Shown here piece by piece: positions 15,708 through 25,259 of a stretch of 45,560 nucleotides of DNA (the stretch's first letter is position 1; each line of letters opens with the position of its first letter). The stretch covers positions 1 to 45,560 of the forward strand of contig CAZCUN010000024.1 of the NCBI GenBank assembly GCA_964502215.1, given 5' to 3'. The position numbers and the translations under genes are program-made. The notes under the pieces are model-generated. The model searched no databases. It saw nothing but the letters and a program-made list of their open reading frames with translations, and had not been told where the DNA came from. Source of the DNA: JAALLB01 sp964502215. Lineage in GTDB: Bacteria; Pseudomonadota; Alphaproteobacteria; Rhizobiales; Rhizobiaceae.

Positions 15708-18314
15708 TTACCCGAAATCAATCGGCATTGTATTTTCCGTTGCCTTTTTCTCAGCCGCAATCTTATCCTTCTCATCTTGACCGCCCGCCACTTGACCAGG
15801 ACGAAGCTTAAACAGGATAAGCAACGGTGCTGCTACAAAGATTGATGAATATGTACCAATGAAAACACCAAAGATCATCGCAAATGTGAAGGATTCAAGC
15901 ACTGCACCACCAAGAAAATAAAGTGAGAATAAAGCAAGCAGTGTGGTTACAGAAGTCAGGATAGTACGCGAAAGCATCTGATTAATTGACATGTCAATAA
16001 TATCAGAAACAGGCTTCTTTTTATACTTACGAAGGTTCTCACGTATTCGGTCGTAGACAACAACCGTATCATTGAGTGAGTAGCCCACAATGGTTAGAAG
16101 TGCAGCAATCGTTGGAAGTGAGAACTCCAGTTGTAAGATAGCGAAAATACCAATCGTAAAGATAACATCATGCAAAGTTGCCATAACAGCACCTAGCGCA
16201 AACTGCCACTCAAAACGTATCCAGATGTAGAGCATAATAGCAAGCAACGCACCTACGATAGAAAGCGTGCCAGCAATGCGCAATTCATTGGAAACCGTTG
16301 GCCCAACAACTTCGATCCTACGAAAATCATAACTGTCTTCCAAGACGACACGAACGAGAGCCTCTGTACTTTGTTCAGCATTATCGCCCGCATCCTGACT
16401 TTCTACACGAATGAGAATATCTTCAGATTCACCAAACTCTTGAACCTGAACTTCTCCCAAATTAAGTTCAATAAGCTTTTCACGAATATCAGAGATAGGC
16501 GCTTCAATTGTAGTCTCAGCTTTTGCGCGAACTTCAAAAAGCGTACCGCCCTTAAAATCAATTCCGTAATTCAAGCTAACAGCAAAGAACAATATAATCG
16601 AAGCGATTACACCAGCCAAACTGAATGGAAAGCTAAACTTTCGGTCTTTCATAAATTTAATGTTTGTATTTTCAGGCAAGATGCCAAATAAGCGTTTCGG
16701 CAATTCAGTTGGACGCTTGTAACGAACCCAAAGTGCCACTAACAAACGCGTAAATGTATAGGCGGTAAAGACAGTCGTCACGATACCAATTGCAAGCGTA
16801 ACGGCAAAGCCTCTTACAGGCCCAGAACCAAGATAGAAAAGAATAATTGCAGCAATTAACGTTGTAACATTCGCATCCAAAATAGTTGTGAAAGCAGAAC
16901 GAAAACCAGCATCAAAAGATTGAATTAAATTTCGTCCATTTCGACGCTCTTCTCGTATACGCTCATAAATTAGAACATTCGCATCAACCGCCATACCCAT
17001 CGTCAGAACAATACCAGCAATACCCGGAAGCGTAAGCGTTGCGCCTAGAACTGATAAAAGTGCAACAAGCATTCCTATGTTTGCTATCAATGCTAGATTT
17101 GCAATGATACCTAGAAATCCATAGGCAACAATCATAAAGATAAGAACTAATATTGCGCCAATAACTGAGGCATTGAAACCTGCAGCAATTGAATCTGCAC
17201 CAAGCCCAGGACCAACAGTTCTCTCTTCAACAAAGTTAAAACTTGCAGGAAGTGCACCCGCATTGAGCAATACAGCAAGTCTGTTTGCAGTTTCAGCAGT
17301 AAAATTACCTGAAATTTGACCTGATCCACCTAGAATTGGTTCATTTATAACAGGCGCAGACAGAACGACTTGGTCAAGCACAACCGCAAAAGGACGCCCT
17401 ACGTTTTGACTGGTAAAATCACCAAAGATGCGCGCGCCATTACCATTAAATCTAAATACAACTAATGGTTCGTTATTTCTTGGATCAAATCCCAATTGCG
17501 CATCTGCAAGATCATCGCCACGTAGCACAGCGCGTTTACTAACGATATAAGGTATAGAAGGCTCAACACCTTCAAATACAACTTGGAAACCACTTGGAGG
17601 GTTTCTACCAGAATTTAAAAGTTCATTCGGATCTATTTCTGTATTAACTGAGTGAAAGCTAAGTTTAGCTTCCGCGTTGATTAGATCTTTCAGGTTTGGA
17701 ATTTCGTCTGCTTCAAGACCTGGGTATTGCACCAAAATACGATTAACACCTTCACGCTGAACAATTGGTTCAGACGTACCAAACTCGTTGATACGGCGTA
17801 AAATAACATCAATAGATTGCGTGATAGAATTCTTGATCCTACCTTCAATGCCCTGATCTGTTAAAGTGTAGAGCAATTCACCCGCAGAAGGATTAGACTC
17901 TTGAACTTCTAAGATACCAATACCATCGAGTACGTTACCACTTTGCACGGGTTGCAATAACTCACGCATAGATTGACGGAACTCAGCTGTTTTTGTCTCA
18001 TCATTTAAACGAAGTAAAACAGTCTTATCACCACGAACAGTTGCCCTGCCCCTAATTCCTGTTTCACGTAATTTTCCGCGAACATCATCACGAAGACTAT
18101 CTTGTCTTTCTTTGATGAGTTCTTTTTCATTCACCTGCATGAGCAAATGCGCCCCGCCTTGAAGGTCAAGGCCAAGCGTCATTTTCTCATGTGGATACCA
18201 AGAAGGAAGCGCAGCTGCGTCTTCATCGCTAAAAAAATTTGGCGAGGCAAATATAAGCCCAGCAAGAATAGTCATTAGGATTGCGGTAATTTTCCATCGG
18301 GAAAAATAAAGCAT
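15708..18314 (-). CDS. secDF: SecD-SecF fusion protein translocase subunit
   Basis: SecD and SecF use the proton gradient to help pull exported proteins through SecYEG. Here they are fused in 868 residues. The SecD half starts MLYFSRWKITAILMTILAGL and has LGLDLQGGAHLLMQV and a large periplasmic region. Its membrane block includes GMAVDANVLIYERIREE. The SecF half starts near MKDRKFSFPF (about residue 555) with LNYGIDFKGGTLFEVR and YSLNDTVVVYDRIREN. The start has GAAGG eight bases upstream. yajC lies 42 bases upstream on the same strand, the usual Sec accessory pairing. Confidence 0.97.
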   Translation of the reverse strand: MLYFSRWKITAILMTILAGLIFASPNFFSDEDAAALPSWYPHEKMTLGLDLQGGAHLLMQVNEKELIKERQDSLRDDVRGKLRETGIRGRATVRGDKTVLLRLNDETKTAEFRQSMRELLQPVQSGNVLDGIGILEVQESNPSAGELLYTLTDQGIEGRIKNSITQSIDVILRRINEFGTSEPIVQREGVNRILVQYPGLEADEIPNLKDLINAEAKLSFHSVNTEIDPNELLNSGRNPPSGFQVVFEGVEPSIPYIVSKRAVLRGDDLADAQLGFDPRNNEPLVVFRFNGNGARIFGDFTSQNVGRPFAVVLDQVVLSAPVINEPILGGSGQISGNFTAETANRLAVLLNAGALPASFNFVEERTVGPGLGADSIAAGFNASVIGAILVLIFMIVAYGFLGIIANLALIANIGMLVALLSVLGATLTLPGIAGIVLTMGMAVDANVLIYERIREERRNGRNLIQSFDAGFRSAFTTILDANVTTLIAAIILFYLGSGPVRGFAVTLAIGIVTTVFTAYTFTRLLVALWVRYKRPTELPKRLFGILPENTNIKFMKDRKFSFPFSLAGVIASIILFFAVSLNYGIDFKGGTLFEVRAKAETTIEAPISDIREKLIELNLGEVQVQEFGESEDILIRVESQDAGDNAEQSTEALVRVVLEDSYDFRRIEVVGPTVSNELRIAGTLSIVGALLAIMLYIWIRFEWQFALGAVMATLHDVIFTIGIFAILQLEFSLPTIAALLTIVGYSLNDTVVVYDRIRENLRKYKKKPVSDIIDMSINQMLSRTILTSVTTLLALFSLYFLGGAVLESFTFAMIFGVFIGTYSSIFVAAPLLILFKLRPGQVAGGQDEKDKIAAEKKATENTMPIDFG

Positions 18315-18356
18315 GGGCTTTGCCTTCTATTTTTAAGACCGCTAAGCGGATAAATA

Positions 18357-18686
18357 TTATTTTGCTGGAGCGTCGCTTTTAACGCGAACTTCTGCAATTA
18401 ATGCACGGACAACACGAACTTTAGTGTCTTTGGCTATTTCAACTTCTACTTCGTTATCATCAATAACTTTTGTTACCTTGCCAACTAATCCACCACCAGT
18501 AACAACCACGTCATTACGGCGAATAGCTGCTAATATCTCTTCGCGTTTCAAAGCTTGCTGCCTTTGAGGGCGTATCAGCAAAAAATAGAAAATAATGAAA
18601 ATAAGAATGAACGGGATAATCTGGATAAGAAAACCACCAGCACCACCAGCGGCAGCGTCTTGAGCATATGCAGGGGTCACAAACAT
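18357..18686 (-). CDS. yajC: Preprotein translocase subunit YajC
   Basis: A 109-residue membrane protein that associates with SecDF. One helix (IIPFILIFIIFYFLLIRP, about residues 22-40) ends in the family motif RPQRQQ. The cytoplasmic domain has AAIRRNDVVVTGGGLVGKV. Its N-terminus, VTPAYAQDAAAGGAGG, is the Ala/Gly-rich version seen in alphaproteobacteria. AGGAG lies nine bases before the ATG. It is probably the first gene of a yajC-secDF operon. Confidence 0.95.
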   Translation of the reverse strand: MFVTPAYAQDAAAGGAGGFLIQIIPFILIFIIFYFLLIRPQRQQALKREEILAAIRRNDVVVTGGGLVGKVTKVIDDNEVEVEIAKDTKVRVVRALIAEVRVKSDAPAK

Positions 18687-18793
18687 GAGACCAAACTCCT
18701 AAAACAATTTTAACTAACTCTGAGACTGATATCTCAAAAAACCTATCAAGAGCATGTATGTGCCATTGCCTAGTTTTTCAAGAATCTAAATGA

Positions 18794-18821
18794 TTGTCCC
18801 CGAACTCAGCTGGACTATACC
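18794..18821 (+). promoter_or_regulatory. Candidate promoter for the DUF815 ATPase gene
   Basis: TTGTCC (18794-18799) and TATACC (18816-18821) are separated by 16 bases, about 90 bases before the start codon in the gap between the divergent yajC and DUF815 genes. Visual match only. Confidence 0.35.
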
Positions 18822-18913
18822 TTTCACAACAACAAATGCAAACACAATGAACGCGCTTTATATGTTGTTGTTCCAATGCTAAAGCAAGGAAAATACAATT
18901 AAGGATTTATCTT

Positions 18914-19783
18914 ATGTCAGAAGATGCAATAGCACTCCTAAATCAAAAGCTCGATCGACTAACAAATGTACTAGAACAACATTTTGGAACATCTGAAAAT
19001 CCCAACGATCTAAACGCAGCAACTGCATTTATATGGCAAGCAGAAACGCAATGGTTGCAGCCTGTACCAAACGTTAATCGCGTCGATCTTGATCTACTCA
19101 AAGGCATTGATAACGTAAAACATATCTTGATTGAAAATACAGAACGCTTTGCAAATTCATACGCAGCAAACAATGCTTTATTATGGGGCGCAAGAGGAAT
19201 GGGCAAGTCTTCGCTGATTAAAGCAACGCACGCACATATCTTAAAAACCATTCCCAAAAGCAATCTCAAGCTAATTGAAATCCATAGAGAAGACATAAAT
19301 AGCTTGCCGGCACTCTTAAACATTTTGCGCACAAGCAAATGCAAAGCGATTTTATTCTGTGACGATCTTTCTTTTGACAATGATGACAGTACTTATAAAT
19401 CGCTCAAAGCTGCACTAGATGGTGGCGTTGAAGGTCGACCTGAAAATGTAATCTTCTACGCAACATCAAACAGAAGACATTTGTTACCACGCGATATGAT
19501 GGAAAACGAACGTTCCACTGCAATAAATCCGTCAGAAGCTGTTGAAGAGAAAGTCTCATTATCAGATCGCTTTGGATTATGGCTTGGTTTTCATAAATGT
19601 TCACAAGACAACTACCTTGAGATGGTCAATGGCTATGCAAAATCTTTGAACCTTAAAATTAAAGATGATGAATTACGTTCCCAAGCCCTTGAATGGTCAA
19701 CAACACGCGGCAGTCGCTCAGGTCGCGTAGCTTGGCAATTTGTTCAAGATTTAACAGGCAAACAAAAGAAAAACACCGCATAA
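18914..19783 (+). CDS. DUF815 family AAA-type ATPase
   Basis: The 289-residue protein has a Walker A GARGMGKSS (near residue 95) and a Walker B AILFCDDLSFD (near 150). The segments LDGGVEGRPENVIFYATSNRRHLLPRDM and LSDRFGLWLGFH are typical of DUF815 ATP-binding proteins. Their function is unknown, and they look like stand-alone AAA proteins. AAGGA is eight bases before the ATG. It is the only plus-strand gene in a 20-kb minus-strand block, and this orphan position next to yajC recurs in related genomes as I recall. Its TAA lies inside the terminator hairpin shared with the lytM-type gene. Confidence 0.88.
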   Translation: MSEDAIALLNQKLDRLTNVLEQHFGTSENPNDLNAATAFIWQAETQWLQPVPNVNRVDLDLLKGIDNVKHILIENTERFANSYAANNALLWGARGMGKSSLIKATHAHILKTIPKSNLKLIEIHREDINSLPALLNILRTSKCKAILFCDDLSFDNDDSTYKSLKAALDGGVEGRPENVIFYATSNRRHLLPRDMMENERSTAINPSEAVEEKVSLSDRFGLWLGFHKCSQDNYLEMVNGYAKSLNLKIKDDELRSQALEWSTTRGSRSGRVAWQFVQDLTGKQKKNTA

Positions 19784-19806
19784 GATTACTCTTACACGGT
19801 GCTTTT
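19765..19806. terminator. Bidirectional terminator embedded in the DUF815 3' end
   Basis: CACCG-CA-TAAG (19774-19784) pairs with CTTA-CA-CGGTG (19791-19801) around ATTACT. On the plus strand CTTTT follows. On the minus strand the hairpin is followed by TTTTTCTTTT, which lies within the last DUF815 codons. It can stop both this gene and the converging LytM-type gene. The DUF815 stop codon is inside the stem. Confidence 0.75.
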
Positions 19807-19846
19807 GTAGCCCGATAGGGAAACCGGGTAATTTTAGTTAATCATT

Positions 19847-21574
19847 CTAACCAGCAAGATACTTCTTCGGATTTACTGGGGAAGAGTTTTTACGAAGTTC
19901 AAAGTGTACTTTTGGCCTTTCAGCGTTACCCGTTTTACCTGAGCGTGCTATAATCTGGCCACGACGAACACGGTCGCCTTTCTTTACTTCGTAATTTCTG
20001 TTGTGCGCATAAGCAGATACAAAATCATCTTCGTGACGGATCAAAACAAGTTTTCCGTATGATGAAATTTCATCGCCAACATAAATCACAACACCATTTT
20101 CAGCAGCATGTACTGCAGTGCCTTCAGGAACGGAAATATCAATTCCTTCATTTGCACCATTTGTACCGCTTTCACCAAAGGTAGAAACAACTCTTCCTTT
20201 AACTGGCCAACGGAAATCTGAGATTCCAGTACGCGCAGGTGCTGGTGTTTTAGTATCAATTGCAGGGTTTTTCACAGCCCCCGTAACAATTGGATCTACA
20301 TTCTTAGGCAAAGCTGCTGGCTTTTTTGCAGGTGCAATTGAAGCTGTTGTTACAGGATCAACACCAGATGACATTCTAAGCACCTGACCAACACGAATAT
20401 TAGAACCATTCAATCCATTTGCTGCCTGAATAGCAGAAACTGTCGTACCATTATTTCTAGCAATCCGAGTAAGCGTATCACCTGATTGCACAGTATAAGC
20501 ACCTGGAGTTTGAGGCTTAATTGAGCCTGTTACTATAGAATAATCTGGCGTCGTTTCTTTTTCTGGCGGTGAAACATGAGTTTTTGGCACATAACGCTTT
20601 GCCTTATTCTCATTAGCATTCCCAGTTGGAGAAACCGCTGCTAAATATGCAGGTCTTCTTGTTGGCACAATAGCATTAGAAGGGTTTACTTCACCAATGT
20701 AACCCGTTGAGGCACGCGACGCACGTGTATATGGGTCATTGTCTGGCGCAGAAACAGTCGCGTTCTGAGAAAACTGATAATTTGGTATTGTAAGGGTTTG
20801 CCCTGCTCTAAGATTAGCAGACGGGCTCATACCATTAACAGAACGAATTGCTGATACTGGAACACCATATCGTTTAGAAATATTATATAAAGTCTCCCCT
20901 TGCCCTACTTTAATTGTAGAACCATTAGCCGTGCTCCAACCATCTTTTGTTGTATTACCAGATGCCGCAGAAGCAACACGTTGATATTCAACTGCTGACT
21001 TAGGTGCAAATACTTTTGGCGCAGCAGTTTGAATAGCTGCTGTTCTTAAAGAATCCGTCCTAGGTTTTGCAATATACACAGGTTTTGGTGCAATCTCTGG
21101 CTTTGGAGGCACATAAGCAGCTACATTTCGCACAACGGCAGGTTTTGCAAGCGCTGTTTGGGTATATGTCTTTACACTCGACAAAGGTCTACGAGTTGCT
21201 GATTGCACAACATTATTAGCATTAGAAGCAACATATGGCTGATAAGGCTTTGGAGAATAAATAGCCGGCTGTGCTATAGGCGAAGAAGCAAATGTTGGCT
21301 CTGGCTTATGATATACAGCCTGCGACACTACTCTAGGAGAGATGTTTGCGGCAGGTACAAGTCGACCACCAGTACTAGCCGTTGTTATTCTGTCTACATC
21401 ACCTGGATATGGGTTGCTAACTGAGACTGCCTGTTGTGGAACTACAGACTCATAAAGGGACGTATCAAACCTCTGAAAACCAGAACTGCAACTTGCAACC
21501 ATTCCAGAAAGGAGTGCAATTGTAGAAACTTTTGAAAACATCGCGATGCGATTACTCGGCACATAAAAACGCAT
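19847..21574 (-). CDS. LysM/M23 lipoprotein, degenerate LytM factor (NlpD/DipM-like)
   Basis: The 575-residue envelope protein starts with a lipoprotein-type signal (LLSGMVASC, lipobox near residue 29). A long Pro/Ala-rich linker follows, then two LysM peptidoglycan-binding domains (VGQGETLYNISKRYGVP near 223, VQSGDTLTRIARNNGTT near 360). A C-terminal M23 domain spans about 454-575. In the M23 domain the first zinc His of H-x3-D is Asn475 (NEGIDI, Asp479 kept), and the first His of H-x-H is Lys555 (KVHFEL, His557 kept). His524 remains. Such domains do not cut peptidoglycan but switch on amidases in division, as in NlpD and DipM. pcm lies upstream, matching the conserved surE-pcm-nlpD order. 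Confidence 0.9.
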   Translation of the reverse strand: MRFYVPSNRIAMFSKVSTIALLSGMVASCSSGFQRFDTSLYESVVPQQAVSVSNPYPGDVDRITTASTGGRLVPAANISPRVVSQAVYHKPEPTFASSPIAQPAIYSPKPYQPYVASNANNVVQSATRRPLSSVKTYTQTALAKPAVVRNVAAYVPPKPEIAPKPVYIAKPRTDSLRTAAIQTAAPKVFAPKSAVEYQRVASAASGNTTKDGWSTANGSTIKVGQGETLYNISKRYGVPVSAIRSVNGMSPSANLRAGQTLTIPNYQFSQNATVSAPDNDPYTRASRASTGYIGEVNPSNAIVPTRRPAYLAAVSPTGNANENKAKRYVPKTHVSPPEKETTPDYSIVTGSIKPQTPGAYTVQSGDTLTRIARNNGTTVSAIQAANGLNGSNIRVGQVLRMSSGVDPVTTASIAPAKKPAALPKNVDPIVTGAVKNPAIDTKTPAPARTGISDFRWPVKGRVVSTFGESGTNGANEGIDISVPEGTAVHAAENGVVIYVGDEISSYGKLVLIRHEDDFVSAYAHNRNYEVKKGDRVRRGQIIARSGKTGNAERPKVHFELRKNSSPVNPKKYLAG

Positions 21575-21609
21575 AATAAATTACTCTAAACACAGACTCA
21601 TTACTCAGT

Positions 21610-21629
21610 ACATTAAACCCTGTTAATGT
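21610..21629. repeat. Short inverted repeat between pcm and the LytM-type gene
   Basis: ACATTAA (21610-21616) and TTAATGT (21623-21629) pair around ACCCTG, and the stem extends with one bulge. There is no T-run, so it is not a good terminator. It could affect the LytM-type mRNA leader. Confidence 0.3.
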
Positions 21630-21682
21630 TACTGATGTATTAATATGTTTATAAAAATTGTAAAAAACGTAGCGTCAGCTTT

Positions 21683-22330
21683 TTAAATTGCCTTCGAAAC
21701 ACCTGATATAAAGTGTTGTGTCCGAACCGGAAAAAGATCCTCACTGTGAAACCTAACACCAATTTTTGTTAGACGTTTGACCATCTGAACATTATCAGGT
21801 TGACCAATAGGAACAATCATCACACCATTAGGCGCAAGGTTTTCAATAAAAGACTTTGGTATTTCTTCGAAAGCAAAATTCGAAACGATACGATCACTAA
21901 CCCCCATCTCAGCAGCAGATAACGATCCGTCGAGCAATTTGACGAATACATTTTCAGCACGAAGTTGCGACAATCTATCTTTCGCTTTGTCATGCAAGGT
22001 ACGATAACGCTCAACCGAAACAACTTTTGTTGCTAGCCTACTTAAAAGCGCAGATTGATAACCTGTACCAGTCCCAAGCTCCAGCACACGATGCGACGCT
22101 TCAACTTGCAAAGCTGAAAGAATTTTTGCAACCATATTTACTGATGTCATTGATTGCCCGCACTCAATTGGCATTTGCCCACGAGCATAAGCCTCTGTCA
22201 TATGAATTACTGGAACAAAATTTTTACGAGGAACATCTTCAAAAGCTGTCAACAACCTATGGTCAGTGATGCCTGAGGAGCGCAACCTTAAAAGAAACTC
22301 TGCAAGTGCCTCACGATTATCACTATCCAT
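21683..22330 (-). CDS. pcm: Protein-L-isoaspartate O-methyltransferase
   Basis: Pcm methylates isoaspartyl residues in aged proteins with S-adenosylmethionine so they can revert to aspartate. The 215-residue protein has the substrate-loop segment MPIECGQSMTSVNMVAKIL and the SAM-binding motif VLELGTGTGYQSALLSRL. The VSVERYRTLHDKAK segment and the DGSLS segment follow. Its start MDSDNREALAEFLLRLRSSG fits alphaproteobacterial members. It lies 24 bases beyond surE on the same strand, a classical surE-pcm pair. Confidence 0.96.
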   Translation of the reverse strand: MDSDNREALAEFLLRLRSSGITDHRLLTAFEDVPRKNFVPVIHMTEAYARGQMPIECGQSMTSVNMVAKILSALQVEASHRVLELGTGTGYQSALLSRLATKVVSVERYRTLHDKAKDRLSQLRAENVFVKLLDGSLSAAEMGVSDRIVSNFAFEEIPKSFIENLAPNGVMIVPIGQPDNVQMVKRLTKIGVRFHSEDLFPVRTQHFISGVSKAI

Positions 22331-22354
22331 GAATTTCCCCAGTTCGAACCAGAA

Positions 22355-23110
22355 TCAAAACTTTTTGCTTAAAACTTTCATAAACGCCTGATTGGTTAAA
22401 TCAACCTTTAGTGGCGTAACTGAAATACGGTTTTCTCTTAAACACATAATATCAGTACCCTCACGCTGGTTTGGTACATCGCGGCCAAACTTCAACCAAT
22501 AATAAGGAAAACCACGGCCATCATGCCGTTTTTCCATAAATAAGCCATGTGTAAAAGTCCCTTGGTTCGTAACGCTAATGCCTTCTACTTCATCCGCAGT
22601 ACAATTTGGGAAATTGATATTGATTAAAGTTTTTTCTGGAAAATCTTCCTCAAGAACCTTGTCTATCACACTTGCAGCATGTGTTTCTACATTGCCCCAT
22701 TTTACATGGCGCACGCCCTCAGCAAAGTCATAAGCTTGAGACAAAGCAATCGACTTTATGCCTAAGGCAGTACCCTCAATTGCACCCGCAACTGTTCCAG
22801 AATAAGTAACATCATCAGCAATATTTTGACCTGAGTTTACCCCTGACAATACCAAATCAGGTGGTGTATCCATCAGTTCTCTAACACCCATGATAACGCA
22901 ATCCGTAGGTGTTCCATTGACTGCATAATGCTTGTCAGAGACCTTGCGAAGTCGCATAGGATGGCTAAGCGTTAGTGAACGTGCAACGCCTGACTGGTCT
23001 GTTTCAGGCGCAACAATCCATACATCATCCGTAAACTGACGGGCAATTTTTTCAAGTGATTTTATACCTGGAGCATTAATGCCGTCATCATTAGTAAGAA
23101 GAATTCTCAA
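22355..23110 (-). CDS. surE: 5'/3'-nucleotidase SurE
   Basis: SurE removes phosphate from nucleoside monophosphates and helps survival in stationary phase. The protein has the metal motif LRILLTNDDGINAPGI at its start, DQSGVARSLTLS, NGTPTDCV and LVLSGVNSGQNIADDVTYSGTVAGA. TTG at 23108-23110 is chosen as start because it begins exactly at the conserved RILLTNDDG and AAGG lies nine bases upstream, within the end of serS. The longer frame from 23158 would add 16 residues that overlap serS and match nothing in the family. The serS stop is only four bases before this TTG, so the genes are coupled. Confidence 0.95.
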   Translation of the reverse strand: MRILLTNDDGINAPGIKSLEKIARQFTDDVWIVAPETDQSGVARSLTLSHPMRLRKVSDKHYAVNGTPTDCVIMGVRELMDTPPDLVLSGVNSGQNIADDVTYSGTVAGAIEGTALGIKSIALSQAYDFAEGVRHVKWGNVETHAASVIDKVLEEDFPEKTLININFPNCTADEVEGISVTNQGTFTHGLFMEKRHDGRGFPYYWLKFGRDVPNQREGTDIMCLRENRISVTPLKVDLTNQAFMKVLSKKF

Positions 23111-23114
23111 GGGT

Positions 23115-24395
23115 TTACGCCTTTTCGATCTTAGTAACACCACCCATATATGGCACAAGACAATCAGGAACGGTCACCGAACCATCTTCATTTTGATAGT
23201 TTTCTAAAACTGCTATGAGTGCCCTACCCGTTGCTAATCCTGATCCATTCAATGTGTGCACATAATCAATTGTCTTACTGTCTTCCATACGATAACGCGC
23301 GTTCATTCTACGTGCTTGAAAATCACCACAAACAGAACAGCTAGAAATTTCACGATAAGCATCTTGCCCAGGAAGCCAAACTTCGATGTCATAAGTTTTA
23401 CGAGCGCCAAAACCCATATCCCCTACACAAAGCGTCATCGTACGGTAACGAAGTCCAAGTTTTTTCAAAACATTCTCAGCGCAATCTAACATGCGCTCAA
23501 GTTCTGCTTCTGAAGCCTCAGGCTTTGTGATGGAAACCATTTCACACTTCGAAAATTGGTGTTGCCGCAACATGCCACGCGTATCACGCCCCGCAGAACC
23601 AGCTTCTGAACGGAAACAAGGTGTCAATGCAGTAAAACGCAACGGTAATTCTTTGTCGTCCAGAATTTGCTCGCGAACAAGATTAGTAAGCGGCACTTCA
23701 GCAGTAGGAATAAGCCAGCGACCATCTGTTGTTTTAAACAAGTCCTCAGAAAATTTTGGTAATTGGCTTGTACCAAACAATGCCTCATCGCGCACAAGCA
23801 AAGGAGGTGATGTTTCCATATAACCATGTTCAGTTATATGCATGTCGATCATAAATTGCCCAAGCGCGCGCTCAAGCCTAGCGATACTCTGTTTAAGAAC
23901 AACAAAACGACTGCCAGAAAGCTCGGCAGCAATTTCAAAATCCATTTCTTTTTCTGAAACACCAATTTCGAAATGCTCTTTTGGCTCAAATCCAAATTCA
24001 GGCTTTTTACCATGCGTGCGATAAAGCGCATTATCAGCTTCATCATTGCCTTGAGGCACATCAGATAGCGGTAAATTAGGAATAGCCGACATAACTTCAA
24101 TAATTTCAGCAGCTATGCGTCGTTCTTCTTCTTCCGCAGTTTGTAAAAACTGCTTTATCTCAGCCACTTCAGATTTAAGCTTTTCAGCTAAATCCTTATC
24201 GCCCTTACCCATTGCTGCTCCAATTTCCTTGGAAGCTGCATTTCTACGCGTCTGCGCTTCTTGCAGTTTTGCAACATGGCCTTTGCGAGCATCATCTAAC
24301 TTTAATAAGTCCGCAGCTTTTGTGTTGTTACCACGCAAGCCCATAGCTTCATCAAAAACATTAGGATTTTCTTTTATCCATTTGATATCAAACAT
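23115..24395 (-). CDS. serS: Seryl-tRNA synthetase
   Basis: SerRS charges tRNA-Ser. The 426-residue class II enzyme begins with the coiled-coil tRNA-binding arm (MFDIKWIKENPNVFDEAM, then heptad-rich sequence to about residue 110). The catalytic core has TSPPLLVRDEALFGTSQLPKF, TAEVPLTNLVREQILD, motif 2 TPCFRSEAGSAGRDTRGMLRQHQF, and motif 3 NGSGLATGRALIAVLENYQ. Length is typical. It sits between tatC and surE on the same strand, an order common in Hyphomicrobiales. Confidence 0.98.
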   Translation of the reverse strand: MFDIKWIKENPNVFDEAMGLRGNNTKAADLLKLDDARKGHVAKLQEAQTRRNAASKEIGAAMGKGDKDLAEKLKSEVAEIKQFLQTAEEEERRIAAEIIEVMSAIPNLPLSDVPQGNDEADNALYRTHGKKPEFGFEPKEHFEIGVSEKEMDFEIAAELSGSRFVVLKQSIARLERALGQFMIDMHITEHGYMETSPPLLVRDEALFGTSQLPKFSEDLFKTTDGRWLIPTAEVPLTNLVREQILDDKELPLRFTALTPCFRSEAGSAGRDTRGMLRQHQFSKCEMVSITKPEASEAELERMLDCAENVLKKLGLRYRTMTLCVGDMGFGARKTYDIEVWLPGQDAYREISSCSVCGDFQARRMNARYRMEDSKTIDYVHTLNGSGLATGRALIAVLENYQNEDGSVTVPDCLVPYMGGVTKIEKA

Positions 24396-24449
24396 TTTTA
24401 CACCAAAATTATAGGTAAATTACTTATAAAAAACTCAAGAAAAGAGAAT

Positions 24450-25259
24450 TTACGACGAGACTACGTCAGTATTATCTGATTCTTCTTCATCTTCATCATC
24501 TTTACGATTTTTTTCTATGCGACGCGCCGCAATAATCGATATTTCATAAAGAAGAATTGTCGGAAGCGCCAAGCCCAGCTGACTCACTGGATCAGGAGGC
24601 GTAAGAACAGCGGCTGCGACAAAAGCCATCAGAATTGCATATTTACGCTTCGCAGCAAGTGTTGCAGCAGAAACTAACCCAGCTTTTGCAAGTAACGTAA
24701 TAGCAACTGGAAGCTGAAATACGAAGCCAAAGGCAAAAATAAGCGTCATTATCAGACTTAAATAACTGCCAACAGCCTGTAAGTTTTGAATTTCTGCCGT
24801 CCCACCACCACCAGATTGCTCCAATGAAAGGAAGAACTGTGTCGCCAATGGCATAATTAGGAAGTACACCAGACAAGCACCAATTAGAAACAGAATAGGC
24901 GTAGCAACGAGAAATGGCAAAAATGCCCCCTTCTCATTATTGTAAAGTCCAGGCGCTACAAACTTGTAAATTTGGGTAGCTATAACAGGAAACGCAATAA
25001 ACATTGCGCCAAAGAATGCAATTTTAATATCGACAAAGAACTTCTCTTGAAGTGCTGTATAGATGAATTTTACTTCTGTCGTCCCTGCTCCCCATTGATA
25101 TGGAATAACAAGCAAATTGAAGAGTTCAGTCGCAAAGTAAAAACAAATTAAGAAGAAAATTGCAATTGCAATGATGGAATACATCAAGCGCTGACGCAGC
25201 TCGATTAAATGCTCCATTAAAGGTGCACTGCTGTCTTCAAGTTCTTCTTGTGCAGTCAT
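24450..25259 (-). CDS. tatC: Sec-independent protein translocase subunit TatC
   Basis: TatC is the six-helix receptor for twin-arginine signal peptides on folded exported proteins. The 269-residue product has the conserved MEHLIELRQRLMYSI at the N-terminus, FIAFPVIATQIYKFVAPGLYNNEK, and FGFVFQLPVAITLLAKAGLV. AVLTPPDPVSQLGLALP and an acidic C-terminal tail (KDDEDEEESDNTD) follow. Its start overlaps the tatB stop by four bases. A possible client is the RR-signal YHS protein at the left end. Confidence 0.97.
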   Translation of the reverse strand: MTAQEELEDSSAPLMEHLIELRQRLMYSIIAIAIFFLICFYFATELFNLLVIPYQWGAGTTEVKFIYTALQEKFFVDIKIAFFGAMFIAFPVIATQIYKFVAPGLYNNEKGAFLPFLVATPILFLIGACLVYFLIMPLATQFFLSLEQSGGGGTAEIQNLQAVGSYLSLIMTLIFAFGFVFQLPVAITLLAKAGLVSAATLAAKRKYAILMAFVAAAVLTPPDPVSQLGLALPTILLYEISIIAARRIEKNRKDDEDEEESDNTDVVSS

